Shown here piece by piece: positions 5,843-7,642 of a DNA stretch of 7,642 nt. Numbering within the stretch: the stretch's first letter is position 1; every line of letters begins with the position of its first letter. The notes below the pieces were generated by a model. The model saw only the letters and a list, made by a program, of their open reading frames with translations. It made no database searches and had not been told where the DNA came from. The position numbers and the translations under genes are program-made. This DNA comes from Cyanobacteria bacterium T3Sed10_376R1m (lineage in GTDB: Bacteria; Cyanobacteriota; Cyanobacteriia; Cyanobacteriales; Cyanobacteriaceae), in the NCBI GenBank assembly GCA_003566215.1, contig PXEJ01000316.1, forward strand, positions 1 to 7,642. The letters are read 5' to 3'.

Positions 5843-5872
5843 GTGACGCAATTTATATTCTTATGGTATGAT
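5843..5872 (+). promoter_or_regulatory. Extended -10 promoter of the 46-residue membrane protein gene
   Basis: TATGAT (5867-5872) carries a TGn extension (5864-5866) and lies 18 bp after GTGACG (5843-5848), a four-of-six match to -35. Transcription would start near 5879, giving a leader of about 120 nt. Confidence 0.5.
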
Positions 5873-5877
5873 AAAGA

Positions 5878-5920
5878 CTATAGCCTAAAAAGCTATGGAG
5901 ACTTCAGTTAAAGGTCTTCC
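5878..5920 (+). promoter_or_regulatory. Overlapping leader hairpins
   Basis: At the predicted 5' end of the transcript, CTATAGC (5878-5884) can pair with GCTATGG (5892-5898, one G-T wobble). GGAGAC (5897-5902) can pair with GTC-TCC (5914-5920, one bulged T). The stems share bases 5897-5898, so they compete at that point. They may stabilise the mRNA or control its translation; no riboswitch class is recognised. Confidence 0.3.
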
Positions 5921-5999
5921 ATTGCAATCATCGATTTAACGGTGAGAGTGATAAACACATCCATAAATTATTTTTACAAAAATACAAAGTCGAGGTTCT

Positions 6000-6140
6000 A
6001 TGTCTGACTTAAATCGTGGCATCATGAAATTTGAAGGTGCAGATAAACCTTTAGTAGTAGGCATTTCTGCATTTATCATTCTCGGGAGCATCATCGCCCT
6101 GATTATTTGGGCGTTAAAAGTTGCCTATGCAGTAGCCTAA
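6000..6140 (+). CDS. 46-residue single-span membrane protein, unrecognised
   Basis: The frame begins MSDLNRGIMKFEGADKPLVV and ends KVAYAVA. One strong hydrophobic helix spans about residues 18-38, flanked by a polar, charged N-terminus (about 16 residues) and a short C-terminus after Lys40. GAGG (5992-5995) is placed 4 nt before the ATG, a little close but credible. The preceding extended -10 promoter and 120-nt leader indicate an independently transcribed gene. Size and topology are like the small subunits of photosynthetic and NDH-1 complexes in the thylakoid membrane, but the sequence does not match PsbH, I, J, K, L, M, N, T, X, PsaI, J, M, X or PetG, L, M, N as I recall them. I infer a small accessory subunit or assembly factor and cannot name it. 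Confidence 0.75.
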   Translation: MSDLNRGIMKFEGADKPLVVGISAFIILGSIIALIIWALKVAYAVA

Positions 6141-6247
6141 GAAGATTAAATTTAGAAATTTTCTGATCCTAGATTAAACTATGCCATCTATTCAGGGTAA
6201 GTTTTGTCTAGGAGAGCATTCAGATATTATTTTTATAAAAAATAATT

Positions 6248-6604
6248 GTGAGACACTTTAAACCCAGTGAAATAGTTTGTTTAGATAGTCAAAATAATTC
6301 TTTATATTGTGAAGTAATTGAAGTTTTAGAAGAGCAAGAAAAGTGTTGGACTCGTCCTGTAATTTTGGTTAACTATAGCAGTGAAGATAATAGTCAACGA
6401 ATTATTCAGTCAGTATTAGATTTAAGATTTACTTCAGATTTGCTATGGAATTTAGATTTTTTCAGACCTGTTTTTGATACAGAGTATTTTAATTTTTGTT
6501 ATCAACTATCCGACTTTGAGTTTGACGAGATTAAGTTGAATAGTGCTAAAAAAACTTTAAGAAATTTTATTGAGCAAATATGGAAAATTCACTCTACAAA
6601 ATAA
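6248..6604 (+). CDS. Conserved cyanobacterial protein of unknown function
   Basis: 118 residues from GTG 6248, beginning MRHFKPSEIVCLDSQNNSLYCEV. An in-frame stop (TAA 6236-6238) lies just upstream, and the frame has no later ATG. No Shine-Dalgarno is seen. The protein is acidic, has no signal peptide or membrane helix, and seems to be a single soluble domain. The segments CWTRPVILV (33-41) and LDLRFTSDLLWNLDFFRPVFDTE (57-79) resemble cyanobacterial hypothetical proteins that I recall as having WVRP and DLRxTSDLLWP..LFRP motifs. The function is unknown. A 26-codon ATG frame (6181-6261) overlaps the start by 14 nt. It is separated from the 46-residue gene by 107 bp and may be cotranscribed with it. 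Confidence 0.75.
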   Translation: MRHFKPSEIVCLDSQNNSLYCEVIEVLEEQEKCWTRPVILVNYSSEDNSQRIIQSVLDLRFTSDLLWNLDFFRPVFDTEYFNFCYQLSDFEFDEIKLNSAKKTLRNFIEQIWKIHSTK

Positions 6605-6615
6605 AAGATTAATCG

Positions 6616-6664
6616 GGCTACATTACCCAAAAACTAAAATAATGAAATAATCATGGCTACATTA
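6616..6664 (+). repeat. Direct repeat GGCTACATTA, two copies
   Basis: The 10-mer occurs at 6616-6625 and again at 6655-6664, 39 bp apart, upstream of the EF-G leader promoter. The second copy also forms the left arm of a hairpin with TAATGTA at 6674-6680. Position and spacing (about four helical turns) would suit binding sites of an activator or repressor; no known consensus is recognised. Confidence 0.4.
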
Positions 6665-6680
6665 TTTATTAATTAATGTA
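6658..6680. promoter_or_regulatory. Inverted repeat TACATTA/TAATGTA before the leader promoter
   Basis: A perfect 7-bp inverted repeat (6658-6664 with 6674-6680) around a 9-nt spacer covers the place where the -35 box of the promoter at 6690 would lie. A protein bound there could control that promoter. It shares seven bases with the second GGCTACATTA repeat. Confidence 0.35.
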
Positions 6681-6686
6681 ACGCTG

Positions 6687-6695
6687 TGATATAAT
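6687..6695 (+). promoter_or_regulatory. Extended -10 promoter of the EF-G leader
   Basis: A perfect TATAAT (6690-6695) is preceded by the TGn extension (6687-6689). The -35 region is poor (TTATTA at 18 bp) and is occupied by an inverted repeat, so activator control is possible. Transcription would start near 6702, about 200 nt before the EF-G start codon. Confidence 0.55.
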
Positions 6696-6701
6696 CGACG
6701 A

Positions 6702-6833
6702 GGTGTTGCAAAACCTTGCAAGGTAGAAATAGACAGGAGAAAATCATCAAATAAAAAGATAAAAACTCGGTCTATAAAATCTAAATTCAAGCAATAACTT
6801 AGGTTGCAAACTGTCTAGTTGCAACATTTTTTT
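6702..6833 (+). ncRNA. Leader RNA or independent sRNA upstream of the EF-G paralogue
   Basis: The RNA runs from the predicted start near 6702 to the T-run at 6833, about 130 nt. Its 5' end forms a hairpin, TTGCAA (6706-6711) with TTGCAA (6716-6721) around an AACC loop. Its 3' end forms the terminator hairpin. The self-complementary hexamer TTGCAA occurs four times in all (6706, 6716, 6804, 6819), so the 5' copies can pair with either arm of the terminator. No start codon with a credible reading frame is found inside. It may be a transcription-attenuation leader for the EF-G gene or a free-standing sRNA; the sequence does not decide between them. The middle, 6726-6795, is A-rich and unstructured. 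Confidence 0.45.
6803..6833 (+). terminator. Intrinsic terminator (or attenuator) inside the EF-G leader
   Basis: GTTGCAA plus CT (6803-6809, 6811-6812, with A6810 bulged) pairs with AGTTGCAAC (6817-6825) across a GTCT loop, giving nine base pairs. An A and seven T residues (6827-6833) follow. This is the form of a Rho-independent terminator, although the stem is modest in GC. It lies downstream of a good promoter and 70 nt before the EF-G start codon, so transcription of that gene should depend on read-through or on a promoter in 6834-6903. Confidence 0.6.
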
Positions 6834-6851
6834 AGTTCAATTACCGAAAAA

Positions 6852-6870
6852 GTAACCAAGATCAGGTTAC
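6852..6870. promoter_or_regulatory. Inverted repeat GTAACC-N7-GGTTAC
   Basis: A perfect 6-bp inverted repeat (6852-6857 with 6865-6870) lies 33 bp before the EF-G start codon. It may be an operator or an mRNA hairpin. TATA-rich sequence follows (6883-6899), which could contain a second -10 box, but no -35 at proper distance is seen. It is not an NtcA site, since GTA and TAC are 13 rather than 8 bp apart. Confidence 0.3.
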
Positions 6871-6903
6871 AAACTTAGACTGTATATATTATAAATATAG
6901 ATT

Positions 6904-7642
6904 ATGAAAGACCTTTCTCGATATAGAAATATTGGAATTTTTGCTCACGTTGACGCTGGAAAAACCACCACCACAGAAAGAATCCTCAAATTAACCGGTA
7001 AGATTCATAAACTTGGGGAAGTGCATGATGGTGCGGCTACCACCGACTTTATGGAACAGGAGCAGGAGCGAGGAATCACCATTCAATCCGCCGCTACAAG
7101 CTGTTTTTGGAAAGATCATCAATTCAATATTATTGATACCCCCGGACACGTTGACTTCACCATCGAAGTATATCGTTCTTTAAAAGTTCTTGATGGTGGT
7201 ATTGGGGTATTTTGTGCTTCTGGTGGGGTTGAACCTCAATCTGAAACTAACTGGCGCTACGCCAATGACTCAAAAGTTGCTCGTATTATCTACGTTAACA
7301 AATTAGACCGTACTGGTGCTGATTTCTATAGCGTTGTTAAACAAGTAAAAGAAATTTTAGCCGCTACTCCTTTGGTAATGGTATTACCCATTGGTATTGA
7401 AACTGAGTTTAAAGGAGTTGTTGACTTACTAACTCGTAAGGCATGGGTTTGGGATGAGTCTGGAGATCCCATGAACTATACCATCGAAGATGTTCCTGCG
7501 GATATGGTTGAAGATGTAGAAATGTACCGTGAGCAGTTAATTGAAATTGCAGTGGAACAAAATGATGAGTTAATGGAAAAATATCTCGAAGGGGAAGAAA
7601 TTTCCGTTGATGAGATTAAAAGCTGTATCCGTAAAGGTACTC
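6904..7642 (+). CDS. fusA: Elongation factor G paralogue (N-terminal 246 residues; 3' part off window)
   Basis: The frame is open from ATG 6904 to the window end. It encodes the GTPase domain of a translocase-type translational GTPase. The P-loop [14 protein letters not shown] starts at Ala14 (Lys20, Thr21). Switch I is [13 protein letters not shown] (48-60), switch II is DTPGHVDF (78-85, catalytic His82), and NKLD (132-135) is the base-recognition motif. The reading [15 protein letters not shown] and [15 protein letters not shown] differ from the housekeeping cyanobacterial EF-G and match the second EF-G-like protein that cyanobacteria carry (I recall Synechocystis Sll0830 as this type). So this is probably not the EF-G of the ribosomal-protein operon, and no rps12, rps7 or tuf gene is adjacent. 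No Shine-Dalgarno precedes the ATG. The leader with a terminator-like hairpin suggests regulated expression. The family is certain; the specific role of the paralogue is not. Confidence 0.93.
   Translation, partial: MKDLSRYRNIGIFAHVDAGKTTTTERILKLTGKIHKLGEVHDGAATTDFMEQEQERGITIQSAATSCFWKDHQFNIIDTPGHVDFTIEVYRSLKVLDGGIGVFCASGGVEPQSETNWRYANDSKVARIIYVNKLDRTGADFYSVVKQVKEILAATPLVMVLPIGIETEFKGVVDLLTRKAWVWDESGDPMNYTIEDVPADMVEDVEMYREQLIEIAVEQNDELMEKYLEGEEISVDEIKSCIRKGT

Noticed and set aside
5960..5995. HLR1 (RpaB) site upstream of the 46-residue gene
   Set aside because: TTTACAAA at about 5973 matches one half-site, but the second half-site at the required 2-nt spacing is absent.
6852..6870. NtcA binding site
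   Set aside because: GTA and TAC are separated by 13 bp instead of the required 8 bp.
1..7642. CRISPR array or defence system
   Set aside because: No regularly spaced repeats and no cas, restriction or toxin-antitoxin protein motifs were found on either strand.

Overview
The window comes from a low-GC cyanobacterium. Four intact copies of the cyanobacterial HIP1 octamer GCGATCGC are present, the trpC product has the extended N-terminus I associate with cyanobacterial enzymes, and several proteins (a DUF2227-type protein, a 118-residue orphan and an EF-G paralogue) resemble cyanobacterial families. The AT richness fits unicellular lineages such as Cyanobacterium or Geminocystis, but that placement is inference.

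Layout. Positions 1-287 (minus) hold the first 95 codons of a DUF2227-type metal-binding membrane protein, divergent from tRNA-Val(UAC) at 333-404. Positions 405-988 have no recognisable protein gene. They hold two related hairpin modules that resemble the right end of IS200/IS605 elements, and between them a roughly 290-nt stretch with its own extended -10 promoter and many hairpins. I read this as a tnpB-less omegaRNA-like transcript or IS relic. It ends one base before the stop codon of a convergent gene for a secreted metal-dependent amidohydrolase (989-2377, minus). Divergent from that gene lies an outer-membrane beta-barrel protein (2571-3656, plus).

After a 260-bp spacer come trpC (3917-4798) and an OmpR/PhoB-type response regulator (4912-5718), the latter with a probable promoter of its own. 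A 46-residue single-span membrane protein (6000-6140), too short for ordinary ORF calling, follows a leader of about 120 nt, and then a conserved protein of unknown function (6248-6604). The window ends in the first 246 codons of an EF-G paralogue (from 6904). Its long leader contains four TTGCAA hexamers and a hairpin plus T-run that looks like an intrinsic terminator 70 nt before the start codon.

How the genes work together. No single operon is evident. Most genes seem to be independent units with their own upstream regions, as is common in cyanobacteria, where trp genes are dispersed. The parts most worth a second look are the solo omegaRNA-like locus, the EF-G leader with its apparent attenuator or sRNA, and the response regulator that lacks the second acidic residue of the receiver metal site.
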